64,000 nt of DNA from Mesodorylaimus sp. YZB2_4 (Eukaryota > Nematoda > Enoplea > Dorylaimida > Dorylaimidae): positions 248,001 through 312,000 of the forward strand of contig JASANH010000339.1 of NCBI GenBank assembly GCA_030248295.1, given 5' to 3'. Position numbers and translations under genes: made by a program. This document shows positions 21,646 through 33,178 of the stretch, in pieces; the stretch's first letter is position 1, and the number at the start of each line of letters is the position of its first letter. Below the pieces are notes generated by a model. The model was not told where the DNA came from. It made no database searches and was given only the letters and a program-made list of their open reading frames with translations.

Positions 21646-23781
21646 ATGAATCAGAAACCGCCGCCAATCCGACATGCGCCTCGTGGATCGAGCGATGGAA
21701 GGCCGCAATCCCGAAATGAGCTGCAGCGAACAGTTTTTGGTAAGTCCAGGGATTCTTCTTTTTCAGCGAGAGTATTTGATGATCAGGCGTTCCAGTTATC
21801 GCATGCTCTTGAGGCCTAGTCATGGGTGGCCCAAGGCGACTCGGACGTATTTTAACGTCATACTCATATGTGTCCGACTCCCGCCCTACCAATCGTTTTT
21901 GGTGCCCATGTTCTGTAATCCTCTTATTATCCTCGTTCTGAGTTCGTAAGAAGGTAGGATGGTGACCTGGTGCATTTCAGTGGCCAACGTACCCTACGAT
22001 GCGAAAGAAGAGGAACTCAAAGATATCTTTTCCCAGGTCGGCCCAGTCGTGAGCTTCCGGTGAGGTCAGATATTTGTTTCCACTGCGCACATTTCTTAGC
22101 TTGACAGGTTAAAGGTTGATATGTGATCGAGATACTGGCAAGTCGAAGGGATATGGTTTTTGTGAATACACGGATCATGATACGGCTGCTAGTGCTTTGC
22201 GTAATTTGCACGGTTATAAATTTCGCGGACGCTGTCTACGAGTCGATCCGACGGCGACCAAAGGAGGGGCTCGTAAGTGACTGGGTCCGATTTCCTGGTT
22301 TCTCTCAGTCTATTCCATAAAAGCCTGCTAACATAATGAATATCTGTTAGATTATGGGAGGAGGGATAAAGGTTTATCTTTTCGGTAGGAGGCACATATC
22401 GTATCGCGAACCTTCGAAATGCACCCTACTGTATCTCTCAGGTATCCACATTGTCCCATCCAGCGATTGCCTAGCCCACCAAGACTTGCCTTCGTTTTTC
22501 GACAGTGCAGCACTCGCTCCGATTAGCTTTGAGCATATGCCCTAATGGGGATGGGGGAAATTTGCGGGCTGGAGTCAGAGTGCGGGCTATCCTTCCAACG
22601 CAAGGGGGTGCGTTGGAAGCTTATCGCATGAGGCGAGAGCAAACCTGACTCTTTCCATGTTATGGTTTGCCCATTTCAGAAACGCAAATGGGAATCCGTG
22701 AGGACCTGGTAAGAAATCCGAAGCGTTGTGTAGTCTGGGTGAGTGCACACTATGGCATACCCATTTTGCAGAATGCGTTTGGACCTCCGGTTGAACCAGA
22801 GCGGGCAACCGCTACGATCACACAAGCTGTGGCGTCGTTACCTCCTGAACAAATGTTTGAGCTGATGAGGCAAATGAAGGTTAAACAGCTTCTTTTATGT
22901 TTTCTGCCTGAAAGAAAAACGTGACTTTTTCAGATATGCGTTGAAACTAATCCGATCGAGGCGCGCAGCATGTTATTGCAGAACCCGCAACTGGCCTATG
23001 CTTTATTACACGCTCAAGTTGTCATGCGTCTCGTCGAACCCAATATTGCTATGGCAATGATGCAAACGCAGATGGCTCCTGTTCCGTCGGTGTCTCAGGC
23101 GAGTCTTGCTTGGTTCCGAATCTTTCAGCCCGCCTCCTTACTATGCCTATGAGGCAGAGTGGGACATAACCTGTACTCAGGTTTTTGCTGTGTCCCAACG
23201 ATCCGAGACTCAGCATGTGACTTGCCTATTGCCTTTCGTTGAACCCTTTACTTCTCGTGAGTACTATCGTCAGTGCCAATTTAAAGCTGTGAGATCGAGT
23301 GGCTGCGCCTAACGCAACATCGGAAATGACCAGTCTTTCCTGCATTCTATGCGTGTCCATGGTCTCGTCCTGTAGATTGGTTTTTAAGAAAACGAGTGCA
23401 TTCTAGGTTTTGAACCCGTCTGGCAGTGGCGGTGGTCCCGCCTTATCGTCAGGAGTGACTCCAATCTCGGGAGGGCCTGGAACGTTCCTACGCTGGTCGA
23501 CTCATAGTGGTAAGTAACTGGTGCTCCCAAATCCCAAATCATACAACTAATGGTTTCCAACTCTTTAGACATGAACCCCACGGCTGGAGCATTCATGACA
23601 TTTCAAAACCCGCTAGTAACCGGACAACCAGCTTCAGCTCCGTCGACTTCCGTAGCTCTGACTGATGAGCAAGAAAAGGTCAGTGTGATTGGTTTTCTTA
23701 CTGCTCCAAGCCGACTTTTTTTCGTTCTAGGCACTGATGGTGGTGCGGCAGATGCTGCAGTCGAGCAGTAAGAATGACTGA
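21646..23781 (+). CDS. CSTF2: cleavage stimulation factor 64 kDa subunit (CstF-64), short C-terminus
   Basis: RNA-binding subunit of the CstF complex that recognises the GU-rich element downstream of poly(A) sites. Nine exons: 21646-21739, 21981-22059, 22115-22272, 22680-22708, 22772-22879, 22934-23098, 23407-23509, 23569-23678, 23731-23781. Phases agree, giving 298 aa. The RRM spans about residues 30-110 ([37 protein letters not shown]). The hinge domain that binds CstF-77 and symplekin is intact ([35 protein letters not shown]). The intron after exon 6 uses a GC donor (CTCAG|GCGAGT). The protein ends [18 protein letters not shown]. That is only the beginning of the conserved C-terminal helical domain that binds Pcf11, and the LTxEQ part is missing. 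A cryptic donor inside the last exon (A|GTAAGA at 23768) would allow a further exon, but none is visible downstream. Confidence 0.93.
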
Positions 23782-24328
23782 TCTCTCCCATGATCAAAAA
23801 AGCAATTAGCTTTTTCTGCGAAAGAGCTAATCGATGAAAAACGCTGATACGAGTAACGAATTAAAATAGGTGTGTGGTGTAAATAATGACAGCTCATTTG
23901 GGCCGGTCAGTTTTGCGATTTCGAATCAAACAGTACGCAATGTTAGTCATAGGGTGCTGATAAAGACTATTGTGATTAATTTTGTGACTTTCTGTCGGCA
24001 CTTTATACAATTCAATATTGTCAGGTCGCCTGTACTCGTTTGTTAGGCGACTCATCCTTTTGTACAACAGTATAGCGCGGGGAACGTGTCCAGGGTGGAG
24101 TGTATCCTTGGACATTGTCCTTGACGTTGACCCAGTGTTTGTGAAGCAGTAGGCGGGCATTGATGTGAAGGACACTCTCTGCGGCTCTGTTCGCAACATT
24201 TCCCTTCCCATAGCCTGATCAATGTAGGGGCACTCACCTAATGCTACCAGTACCTACAGTATGAAAAAGTCAATTCTTGCCGAGGCAACATTAAGCCGTC
24301 ATGTTAGAACGACATGTAAGTTACACCG
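23782..24328. other. intergenic, nothing recognised
   Basis: Lies between CstF-64 and a SINE. I searched it for the missing CstF-64 C-terminal helices and saw no matching frame. Confidence 0.4.
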
Positions 24329-24496
24329 GGGTCGTGGCCTAGCTAGCAGGTAGGCGTCTGGCTCTCACGCTGGGTGCGCACTTACAGGGGGGTTCGACTC
24401 CCGCCTCGGTACAAAATGATTGTCGTTTATTGTGTTCCTTAGCCCTCGAGTGCGCTGTATAGTACTTGGCTATTGATAAAGTGTGACATGACATGA
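24329..24496 (+). mobile_element. SINE family A copy
   Basis: The head is GTCGTGGCCTAGCTAGCAGG, the B box GGTTCGACTCCCGCC, and the body AAAATGATTGTCG with CCCTCGAGTGCGC. It has a short ATGAC tail. It lies just downstream of the tau-family gene's 3' end. Confidence 0.85.
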
Positions 24497-24806
24497 GAAC
24501 AATCCCTGACACACGAGCATGCTAGATTTGATCGAAAGTTTATTCTCCACTTTGTGTCCAACCCAGTATACAGTGCATATGTGTACAATTATACGCAAGG
24601 TTCTTCAAGCTATACCATGATTACGGAAAAGCACAACTTTTGTGCAACAACGAAATTTCACCTGGTAAATAAGGAACGTAGTGTACACGCCTGCATAAAG
24701 TGTGCACTTGACGAACATGCAGACTGAACACAATAAATAACAATAAGACATTGATTATCTGCATTTTGAATTCACAGCAGCCAAATTGTTACCGAACGGT
24801 CCATAT

Positions 24807-27800
24807 TCAGTTTTCTTGACTCGGTGCTGGGGAAGACGTGGATCGCTCCGACGTATCACACGCTTTGGGTAATGACCCAATTTTAGATGCTGCCTCAATT
24901 TTCAATTTTTCGTTCACAATCTAAAATTCAATGTTGAAGCATACACTGCCAATAACGTTAGTCAATCAATGCTCACCTTGACATCACCTCCGCCCGGTTT
25001 GTGGTCAGCATTTTCTAAAGATCCTATTTTCGGTTTTGCAGCTTTAGAAAAATCGATTTTCTCGTTCTTTATCTGAAACAATATGATTCTAATTTATAAT
25101 TACACGGACTTGAGGTACGCCCACTCACTTTTACATTGCCACCGCCAGGTTTATGAGTTGTATTTTCCAACGATCCAATCTTCGACTTGGCGGTCTTTGA
25201 GAAGTCCGTTTTCACAGCGGCGATCTGCAACAGAGAGCAAGTTCGACCTCGACAAATTTCAGTCAGCCTGTGCCATTCTTGACTCGCCTGCACTTTTCCT
25301 CCGCCCGGCTTATGATCAGCATTTTCCAACGAACCAATCTTAGAACCCACTTTTTTCGTAAAGTCAACCTTTTGGTCAAAAATCTAAAAAAATTATGATC
25401 AGATTATCGAAAAATCCTTCACTTTTGATAACCAACCTTCACGTTGCCTCCAGCTGGTTTGTGACTGGTGTTTTCCAAGGACCCGATTTTCGATTGTGCT
25501 TTCCATTCCAATTTCTGGGTGACCACCTAAAATGGATGGCCATCATAAATCCCAAATCAGGTTCATCATCAGCACTTATCCACCGATCGATACCCTCTTT
25601 GGCACTCTATGCCCTATTTTCGCGGCTTCTAAGAAAGCCCGCGGCCATGCAGCATCAGCCGCGTGCGACTGTGAACATCTGCGCCATGCACTGCCAGAAA
25701 AGGAAACGTTACGCATGTTCCAATCAATGGCACCCGACCTTGACTTTTCCGCCCGAAGGTGCGTGGGATGCATTTTGCAAAGATCCGATTTTCGCCTCCG
25801 CTTTCCATTCTAGCTTACGCGTCTCGACCTGAAACATGCGTCAATACGATTCACCACCAAGCATTTCAAATTCGACTCATTTCCTTACTCCCTGAGAAAA
25901 AAGAACTGAAAAATTAGCTGCTTCACTGTTTGGCAATTCCGTCCCTCCCACTCGCAAAACATGTCGCAAGCAACAGACAACAGACACAGCCAATCACTGA
26001 CTGGCGGAGATGGAGCGGAAGTCAGTGCGCATGACCGATAATGTGTTTGCCTTCAGGGGACTCAAATGTACTTTGCCATACTTGGAAAGAGCACCTTTTA
26101 CACTCATTTTCCATATTGACAAGACCAAAATCGCGCTTACTTTCTTCTCACCGCCGGCTGGGGTGTGAGACAAAGTCTCTGTCGCCGCGATCTTTGGCTT
26201 CGCCGTAGCTGCAAAATTCAGTTTTCGATTTTCAATTTTCACATTGCCGCCACCTAAAAAATGCGACAATTTCAAATTGGTTTATCTTTGACGCAGCTTG
26301 TGCGCAGAATGTACGAGTATGCTTTTAATTTTGAACGTTATCAGTGTACGCGATGCTTGAGCGTAACTCATTTCCTGTCAAGTGTTTATAAAATGCTCAA
26401 ATAGATATTTGCAAACAGACCAGCCGGGGGCTTGTTTTTCTGTCAACACCCCGTGTGTAGCCGAGCGATAAAACGAGACTGATGTCAGGCCGAAAGGACG
26501 GTCCCAATCACCGTGTCCACCTTATTCAGAAGCGATGGAGCGACGAGACGAAGACGTCCTCCCAACGGCCAGAAAAGACGATGATTAGATTTTGTTGCTG
26601 CGAAAAGGCGACGAATTGGCGCACGCTCAATAATTCGAACAAGGAATATGAGAAAAGAATTCAGAGTAGATTGACGGCCCGTTCGCCAAGGACGTCCGCC
26701 TATTGCCCAATTTGATTCTGACTCACATGCAGTGACCATGTGCATTTGGAGCAGAGAAGCAGCTGGCGACACTCGATTCGCTTCGTAGAACGAGCACAAG
26801 AAGCCAATTTATGTAACCCTAAGCCCCTCTTCCTCTTCAGCACACACAGCTGCCCATTCGATCCCCTCTCGCTCGGCCGATGGTCAACACAGGGTCCTTA
26901 CGTAAAGCGCACCATCTCCATTTCCGTGTATCCAAAATGCTTGCTGTTCTTCCGTTTACACAAGCCGACCTATGAATTGACCAATTCAAACATAAACTGA
27001 CCTGGCTTGTGCGCCGCGTAATCCAAAGATCCGATTTTCGATTGCACGTTTTTCAAATCGGCTTTGGCCGCGTTGCTACGATTGCTCGTTTGCGCCACAG
27101 TTTTCGCTGCGGTTACAGTTGTAGTACGTGTCGAAGTGGGCACGGCTGGTCGTGCTGGTGTTGGAGTCGTTTTCGGCCGAGCTCCGCCGACAGCTGAGAA
27201 AACAAAAATAGTTCGAAAAAGTACAAAAACATTTGATCAAAGATTTGAGACAATGCTCAGATGTCCTTACCAGCCGCTGCGGGAGTCTTCGTCGGTGCCT
27301 TAGAAGTGCTGGCAGTCTTGGCCGTCGAACCGGCCATCGTTTTAGGTCTGCCGCTCGGCTTTTTCGTTTCCGCTTCCGTCGAGGCGGGAGGGATTGGTTC
27401 TTGCGCCGCAGGCAGCTCATGCTCGTGTTGCACTTTCGGCTCGCCTTGCTGCAAAAAGATTCTTTTGAGTATTGCTTTTGAATTTCTTGCCCACCAGTTG
27501 GCCAGCAAGGTCCAGCCTACAGAAATTGTGTACTGACCAAACCTAATGCTGAAACACTCACACTTTCATATCGCCTATGCAAATATCACTTAGTGCCAGC
27601 GACAGGGTTCGCCTCGTGGCACATTGATACGACAGCCTATTTAGTATTCAGAAATTTATTCGTTTGGTAGCAGGTTACACCAGCCTCCCATTCGCAATTA
27701 AGCCGCCTCCAACATGCTCGTGTTTGGAGGATAAATTTGATGACTCCCTTCATAACACACTGACCAAGAGCCGAATTGAAAGGAGACCGCAGGGATCGAT

Positions 27801-28212
27801 GAAGGCCTATGCAGAACATAAATAGCACTTACCTCCAACGGTGGCGAATGAGCGCCAGGAGACGGTGTATCCGGAGACATGGTCTTCTTGCCGTGTTGAT
27901 TATCATCCTCCACGCCGCTATCGTATTCAGCTAAAAATAGAATGCAAACATTGCCGAAAGGGTGAATTGAATTTGGCCAGAAATATTCCAAATACCCTGA
28001 CTTATATTTCGATGCTTGGTGTGGAAAGTCGATGGAGAAGTGTCGATAGTGGTCGATGTCGCAGTGACACTTGCGTCTGACACGACTATCTTCTCTTCAG
28101 TGCCGTCACCAGTGCTCTCGATAGGACTTTCGTCCACGACAATGTGGGCTGGTGGTTGAGGATTAGATTCTTCGTGAAAATCAATCAACGTAGCTTCGCT
28201 GACCGTGGCCAT
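24807..28212 (-). CDS. ptl-1: tau/MAP2/MAP4-family microtubule-associated protein (PTL-1-like)
   Basis: Microtubule-binding protein of the tau family, expected on axonal or neuronal microtubules. Eleven exons on the minus strand: 28212-28002, 27930-27833, 27448-27271, 27193-27002, 26253-26141, 25828-25739, 25526-25437, 25383-25288, 25224-25129, 25072-24977, 24920-24807. Phases agree and the product is 457 aa, close to nematode PTL-1. The N-terminal half is an acidic then Pro/Ala/Thr/Lys-rich projection domain. The C-terminal half carries the family repeat (K-I-G-S-L-x-N-x-x-H-x-P-G-G-G-x-V-K): six clear copies, a degenerate one ([15 protein letters not shown]) and a truncated final KIGSLPKA. 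From exon 6 on, each exon is exactly one repeat (30 or 32 codons). The intron after exon 8 has a GC donor (GTGCAG|GCGAGT), and the one after exon 6 a weak GTCGGG donor. Confidence 0.95.
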
Positions 28213-30351
28213 GTCGCTTTGAAAAAAGTGTCCAAACCTGGATGAAAAGTCTGTCAACGTCAAAAAGTATTTAAAAATTTAAAAGTGGGAGTGACGTGAA
28301 GATGCGATAAACTCGTCAAGCGAGACCCAGTTACGATTTCGCGCTACTTCTGTTCGCGCACGAGCATCGTGCAGGCGGAGTTTCGATCCATGTGTTGACA
28401 ATGGAGGCCCGGTTTTCAGTTTTCGCGCAGTAAAGAAAAGTAGTTTTTCAAACCGCCCTTCTCATCGACCCCTCCCTCTCGCCTCGAGACTGTCGAGGAC
28501 TGTATAGGCGGACAGAAGAGGGAGGCACGCGCACTGATTGACAGAAAGCCAACTATGCTATTGTTGAGTTATTGAAAAATGAATGCACACGTAATATTTC
28601 AAATGTAGGAGAGCTACCTCTTCTACGCCAACCCCACGAACCAGTCTCCGCTCCTGTACGCCAATCCGATATGCCAACACGTCAATCGAACAGGTGCTGC
28701 TTCTGGAGCTAAGGAGGAAAAGACTAGGCGGAGAACAGTTTCCATCCATAGTCAAGGCACGAAAGAGATCCTAGCAGTTTGAAAACGGGACAGACACTCA
28801 ACAGGTTGCAGGCCAATTTGGAAGAGGGGGGCCAATTTCTGTTCAAAAATGCCCGCATAAAACATTCCTGCTGTTTATGGCGTTCGAACAATCTTAGGAA
28901 AGGGGCCTCAGGACACTGGCCAGACGACAGTATAAGTCCAGCCCAGCTATTTTCAAAGTAGAACTAGGCGTCATCGACAGGAAATATTTTTGCTGAACTC
29001 GCCTTCGCATCAGGTTCAGGCCAAACGAAAATGGCAAGCGGAAAATCTTGAATAAAGCCTTTTTGCATACACATCAAGAATGCGAGCCAGCAAAAATCGA
29101 AAGCAGGCATATTTCCAAATGCGCCTCCTTGCCTCAGCCTCAGCTCGCTCTGACCGATCCGGGCGCGAGGGTTTGAGTCAACGGGGACTGCATCCACTGG
29201 CAACGGGCAATCGACCAAGACATTTTCCAGAACCTTCTCCTAGTCCCCGTATTTGTACACGGTTATGCATGGCCCTCGTATTCAACGTTTGACGTAAGGG
29301 CTCGGCGACATTGCGCGGCCAAGATGGATTGGACAGGGCCAGTGGGTGCTAGCCGTTCTAAGGCCCCGCCATACTCCAGTTCGCTCCCGCTTCGTGAACC
29401 GTAAAACGCGAGCCGACTGACGAGCTTCGAGGCAGAATCGATGAGAAAAGCACTTAGTTTATATTTGACATCAAACACGTTCAATCAGAAGAAAAACCGA
29501 ACCGAATGCCCTTCCGATTTTTTATAGCTTTTATCTCCAACTCCTTGGTCGCCTTAATCCCCTATGCTACATTCGATTCCATTATAACTCAAACCTACGC
29601 TCATTGCCAGTCCAACGGCTGCATTTCCGGTCTCCATGGTCGCAGTGAAAGTTCTGCTTCACGTGTGATTTCGTCTGCACCAAGAAGAATAGGTTGTTGC
29701 CGCTTTCGTGAAAAGTTCGACACCGCAAATTGGAGCAATAAATGTTTCTTGGAAGGGTGCACTGTTCAAAAAGTTTTTTGCTCGTCAGAGGAGTGAGAGC
29801 GAGGTGGAGTGAGGCTTGAATCTTTAGGAGGATCTATTTTACAATATGTAAACCACATGGAAGTTTGTGCTCGTAAGGACAGGCTGCGGCGATCTTTGAT
29901 TGCTCGTAAACAGCAGACGGGGGGGGGGATGGTTTTCACACTTTCTTCTCCAAGTGTCCGAAGGTCCTGGCTATGTCTGCTATGTCTGTACTAACTGAGT
30001 CAGTTTGCCTAATAGAAATAAAAATGCCAAACTACATTAATGCTTCGTTGCAGCACTCACACTGACTTTGGTCTACTAATTATAAGTGCTCCTACTGCAG
30101 AAGTAAATGTCATCCCCCCTCGGTAATGACAGCGGTGTGCAGAGTGCGAAACTGTATGCCAGGAACGAAATGTGACCAACAGCATTGGGGATTATGGAGT
30201 GCCCAGGATGCCCAGATGTTTTTTAAACCCAAAGTTGTTCGTTACACAGCCTTTAGTTTCTTGATCCTGGCCTTGAATTGGCGTATCGTAAATGGCGTAT
30301 CGCATGTTGTCTCACGTGCATGAACAGCAGAAAACATAAAGAAGAGGAACT
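28213..30351. other. gene-poor stretch upstream of the tau-family gene
   Basis: Contains the tau-family promoter side and no supportable gene. Open frames around 28.6-29.8 kb are short and lack family features or splice partners. A run of ten G bases occurs near 29920-29930. Confidence 0.35.
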
Positions 30352-30760
30352 GCAGCCGCCTCGGTGGTGTAGCGGTAAAAGGTGTGTGTCACAGTTAGCT
30401 TGGCAGACCTGGAGTCCGGCCGGCCTTGAGTTAAACTCAGGCTGTCTGAGAACTTGATAAAGTTCTCTGCCCCTTGCACGCCTGGGGGTGGATCACTCAC
30501 CCTTCATGCCTTGCGATTAGGGGTGAATAAACCAGGAGAGACCTTTATGGGGCGGAGGCCCTCGAATCCGGGTTCCCTCGCGTAACCGGTGCACCCAGGC
30601 GGCGGGAGATAGTCGAGACTAAAGTCTCTGGGCAAAAACTCCGACTGGAGGCAGGTTAGTCTCGCGACTATACAATACATGCCCTAGAAACATCAACCGG
30701 AGAGGTTGACGTCTCCCAGCCAGGGGAGGTATCGATCTCCAGACCGCCAGGGACGCTGGT
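30352..30760 (+). mobile_element. SINE family D, longest copy
   Basis: The head is CCGCCTCGGTGGTGTAGCGG, tRNA-like. It is followed by TGTCTGAGAACTTGATAAAG, GATCACTCACCCTTC, AATAAACCAGGAGAG and GGCCCTCGAATCCGGG. The 3' module AAACATCAACCGG with GGTTGACGTCTCCCAGCCAG also occurs alone in the TRPV intron at 8.9 kb. Confidence 0.7.
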
Positions 30761-30855
30761 TAGGATTAGGGGTGGGGATAGGCACGAGGTGTATTGGGTG
30801 TGACCATGTGGATACATATGCGGCCATTCGGTTGGTCGGCTGACTCTTTTGAGGG

Positions 30856-30923
30856 ACTGTGTAATAGCCACTGTGCTCACAATGAGTGGACTGTGTGATA
30901 GCCACTGTGCTCACAATGAGTGG
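30856..30923. repeat. 34-bp tandem duplication
   Basis: Two adjacent 34-bp copies start ACTGTGTAATAGCCACTG and ACTGTGTGATAGCCACTG. They differ at one position. It looks like a recent replication-slippage duplication. Confidence 0.85.
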
Positions 30924-31900
30924 ACAAGGAGTGTTGTCGTGGCTGTGACGCTGGATCAATGCCACACCTTTTGGCCTTTCGCAAACATACGGTAAAAGGG
31001 CAGAGTCAAGTTGGCAAGGTGCTTTGCGCACTGTTTTTAACCAAACTGCCCCTGCGAATCCTCTAGATTGAGGATTCGTGAGTACAGACCTGCCTCTATT
31101 TGTATTTTATACATATCGCCCTGTCCGTGCTAGTCGTTGCCCTTCTTTGACAATGTTGGCGCCCTACAGGCCATGTGCTGCATGCAGCGTGCTCTCTGCC
31201 TATTCACACCAGTCAGTCAGTAGTTCTCCCGTCTTCTATTAAACCAGACATCTCACTTCCCCACCCGACACCTGAACATCAAACGAAAGATCAGCTCACG
31301 ATGGAGACCAATAAACAGCAGCTCATATCACATGTCAAAAAAGAATAAAATGCAAATTTCAGGGATACTGTCAAAAATCCTCTGAAGTATCGAATATAAT
31401 TATAATCACTCGTCCCACGAGAAATATTGCTGCATCCATGCTAATCGCCATCATCGATTTTGATAAAAATATACAATCTAGAATAGAAATGCTGACATAC
31501 AAGGATGTGTGAAAAAGGTGGGGGGAGCAGACTACGAGTGATCGGGCATTCAGTCGTCTAATGCTCTTTTGTATTCAGCCAGAAAAATGACAGAACACGG
31601 CACTCAGCTTTCCAATGCCACTAAAATTGGAACCTTTTGATATTCCAGGAACGCTCCCTTCCAACGTGAATCAGAGCTACCGACATGGCCTTACTTTAAA
31701 ATTCATTTAGGGCATGAGTATGTGCCTCATTGAGGTGGAACGGAGAGACCCACCCTGAGGTCAAATTGAAATAACAGAGCCTGTGGCAAATTTGGAAAAA
31801 TATCTTAATTAGGGGGCTTAATTATATTTACTCTACTAAAATAGCAAATCCAAGGACAGCTCCTACACCAGTCCTCACCCCGCACACTCGTGTTCTGTTC
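30924..31900. other. intergenic, nothing recognised
   Basis: Lies between the repeats and the 3' end of the first BTB gene. AT-rich near 31.4-31.85 kb. No gene is supported. Confidence 0.35.
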
Positions 31901-33178
31901 TTACCAGTTTGGCTTTATAAGCTCCAGTGGGCCGCTGGGATCGTGTGTCCACATTTTGTCCAGTCCTGCTTGAATGATCTGATCTTTACACTCGGCCGGT
32001 TGAATATCTTTGAACTGACCACTGCATATCACGTACGTCGATAGCTGTTCCATGCACAGAAGCTTCAACGATTCCAAATTGTAAGCTTCGGCTAAAGGCA
32101 ACTGATGCAAGCGGCACTGGTCGCTTAATGCGTCGAAGAAGAGAAACGATAGACAGTAATATTTCAGCGACTCCAATCCAAGCTTGCTGGCAGCCACTGC
32201 CGTATTTACGGCTAATTCTTGCACGTATTTGTTCTCCATTCCATAATCGCTTCCATAGTTGCAAAAATCTGGCACGCATTCAGTGTAGATGTATTGGAGC
32301 GCGATTTCCACGCTTTCCGCATCGACTCCTTCGATTTCGCAACGAACTACTTCCATGTTTTGGCTCGACTGATTCAGTCTACTCAAACGCCTTTGCCGCA
32401 ATTGCCGGTGGAGATAGGGCGACTTCATGATCACGATTTGACGATGGCACTTGAACACACGATCTATTCTTCCATGATTCATTACTGCCAAGTGAATATC
32501 GGGCTCGAAAGCGTCCAAGAAACGATCGTCGTCGAACTTGTCTTCCGAGATGACGTCTTGAGTCACGATCTTTTCAAAGACAATGGCCTGCTGAACCAAC
32601 CTGGCGTTAGTTCCATCCAACTCGAATTTTGGTTCTTCAATCGGCACGTCAGCGGCTGACGATTCACGTGCGACGGATAGTGGAATGGAGAGGAAAATGT
32701 GCAAGGTGTAATTGCGCAATCGATCGGGTTGCATAACATTTTTGCTCACCGTATGCCATGCTACCGGAACAAAGCGAGATGTGTAAACTTGAAGATCACC
32801 CCAATGCGATACGATGCCTTTGCCATCATCTTCCAATGCCGCTCGATAAAGAATAGGAGCTGGGCGCGGCCAAGTTGTGAACTCCAAAGTGACCCAAAAT
32901 GTGTCCTCGCTTTCTTCGATTCTGATTTGCCAAAGGTGGGATTTTGACTCGGTTAAGGTCTCGAAATTTGCCCCGTACGTTTTCTTTCCTCCATCTTGAT
33001 CGCCATCCTCGAGCATTGATGCCAGCGCCACTTTGAGGTGATGATTTGAGAAGCCGAGCGAAAAGTCGAACTCTCTGGCCAACTGTAGTGTGCATGGCGA
33101 AACGGGTGATTTGAATTCGGAAAAGGACACAGAGTCGGCGTTATTGGAGCTCGAAGTCGAACTCACACAGGACTGCAT
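31901..33178 (-). CDS. MATH/BTB-like protein, copy 1 (single exon)
   Basis: Probable BTB/POZ adaptor, a class that often links substrates to Cullin-3 ubiquitin ligases. It is an intact single-exon frame of 425 aa from an ATG at 33178. Residues about 30-170 look like a divergent MATH/TRAF-type beta domain (WQIRIEESEDTFWVTLEF, LHIFLSIPL). Residues about 226-345 are a BTB domain (PDIHLAVMNHGRIDRVFKCH, RQIVIMKSPYL, ALQYIYTE). After it come AVAASKLGLESLKYYCLSF and LAEAYNLESLKLLCMEQL, the usual end of BTB folds and start of a BACK-like helix set. A close paralogue in the same orientation lies 8.5 kb away. Both lack introns although their neighbours have many, so one or both may have arisen from a processed copy. 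Confidence 0.8.
   Translation of the reverse strand: MQSCVSSTSSSNNADSVSFSEFKSPVSPCTLQLAREFDFSLGFSNHHLKVALASMLEDGDQDGGKKTYGANFETLTESKSHLWQIRIEESEDTFWVTLEFTTWPRPAPILYRAALEDDGKGIVSHWGDLQVYTSRFVPVAWHTVSKNVMQPDRLRNYTLHIFLSIPLSVARESSAADVPIEEPKFELDGTNARLVQQAIVFEKIVTQDVISEDKFDDDRFLDAFEPDIHLAVMNHGRIDRVFKCHRQIVIMKSPYLHRQLRQRRLSRLNQSSQNMEVVRCEIEGVDAESVEIALQYIYTECVPDFCNYGSDYGMENKYVQELAVNTAVAASKLGLESLKYYCLSFLFFDALSDQCRLHQLPLAEAYNLESLKLLCMEQLSTYVICSGQFKDIQPAECKDQIIQAGLDKMWTHDPSGPLELIKPNW

Noticed and set aside
31100..31290. Possible LTR with a GGCGCC primer-binding-like site and ATTAAA
   Set aside because: The parts are in the wrong order for one LTR, and no second copy or TG...CA ends were found.
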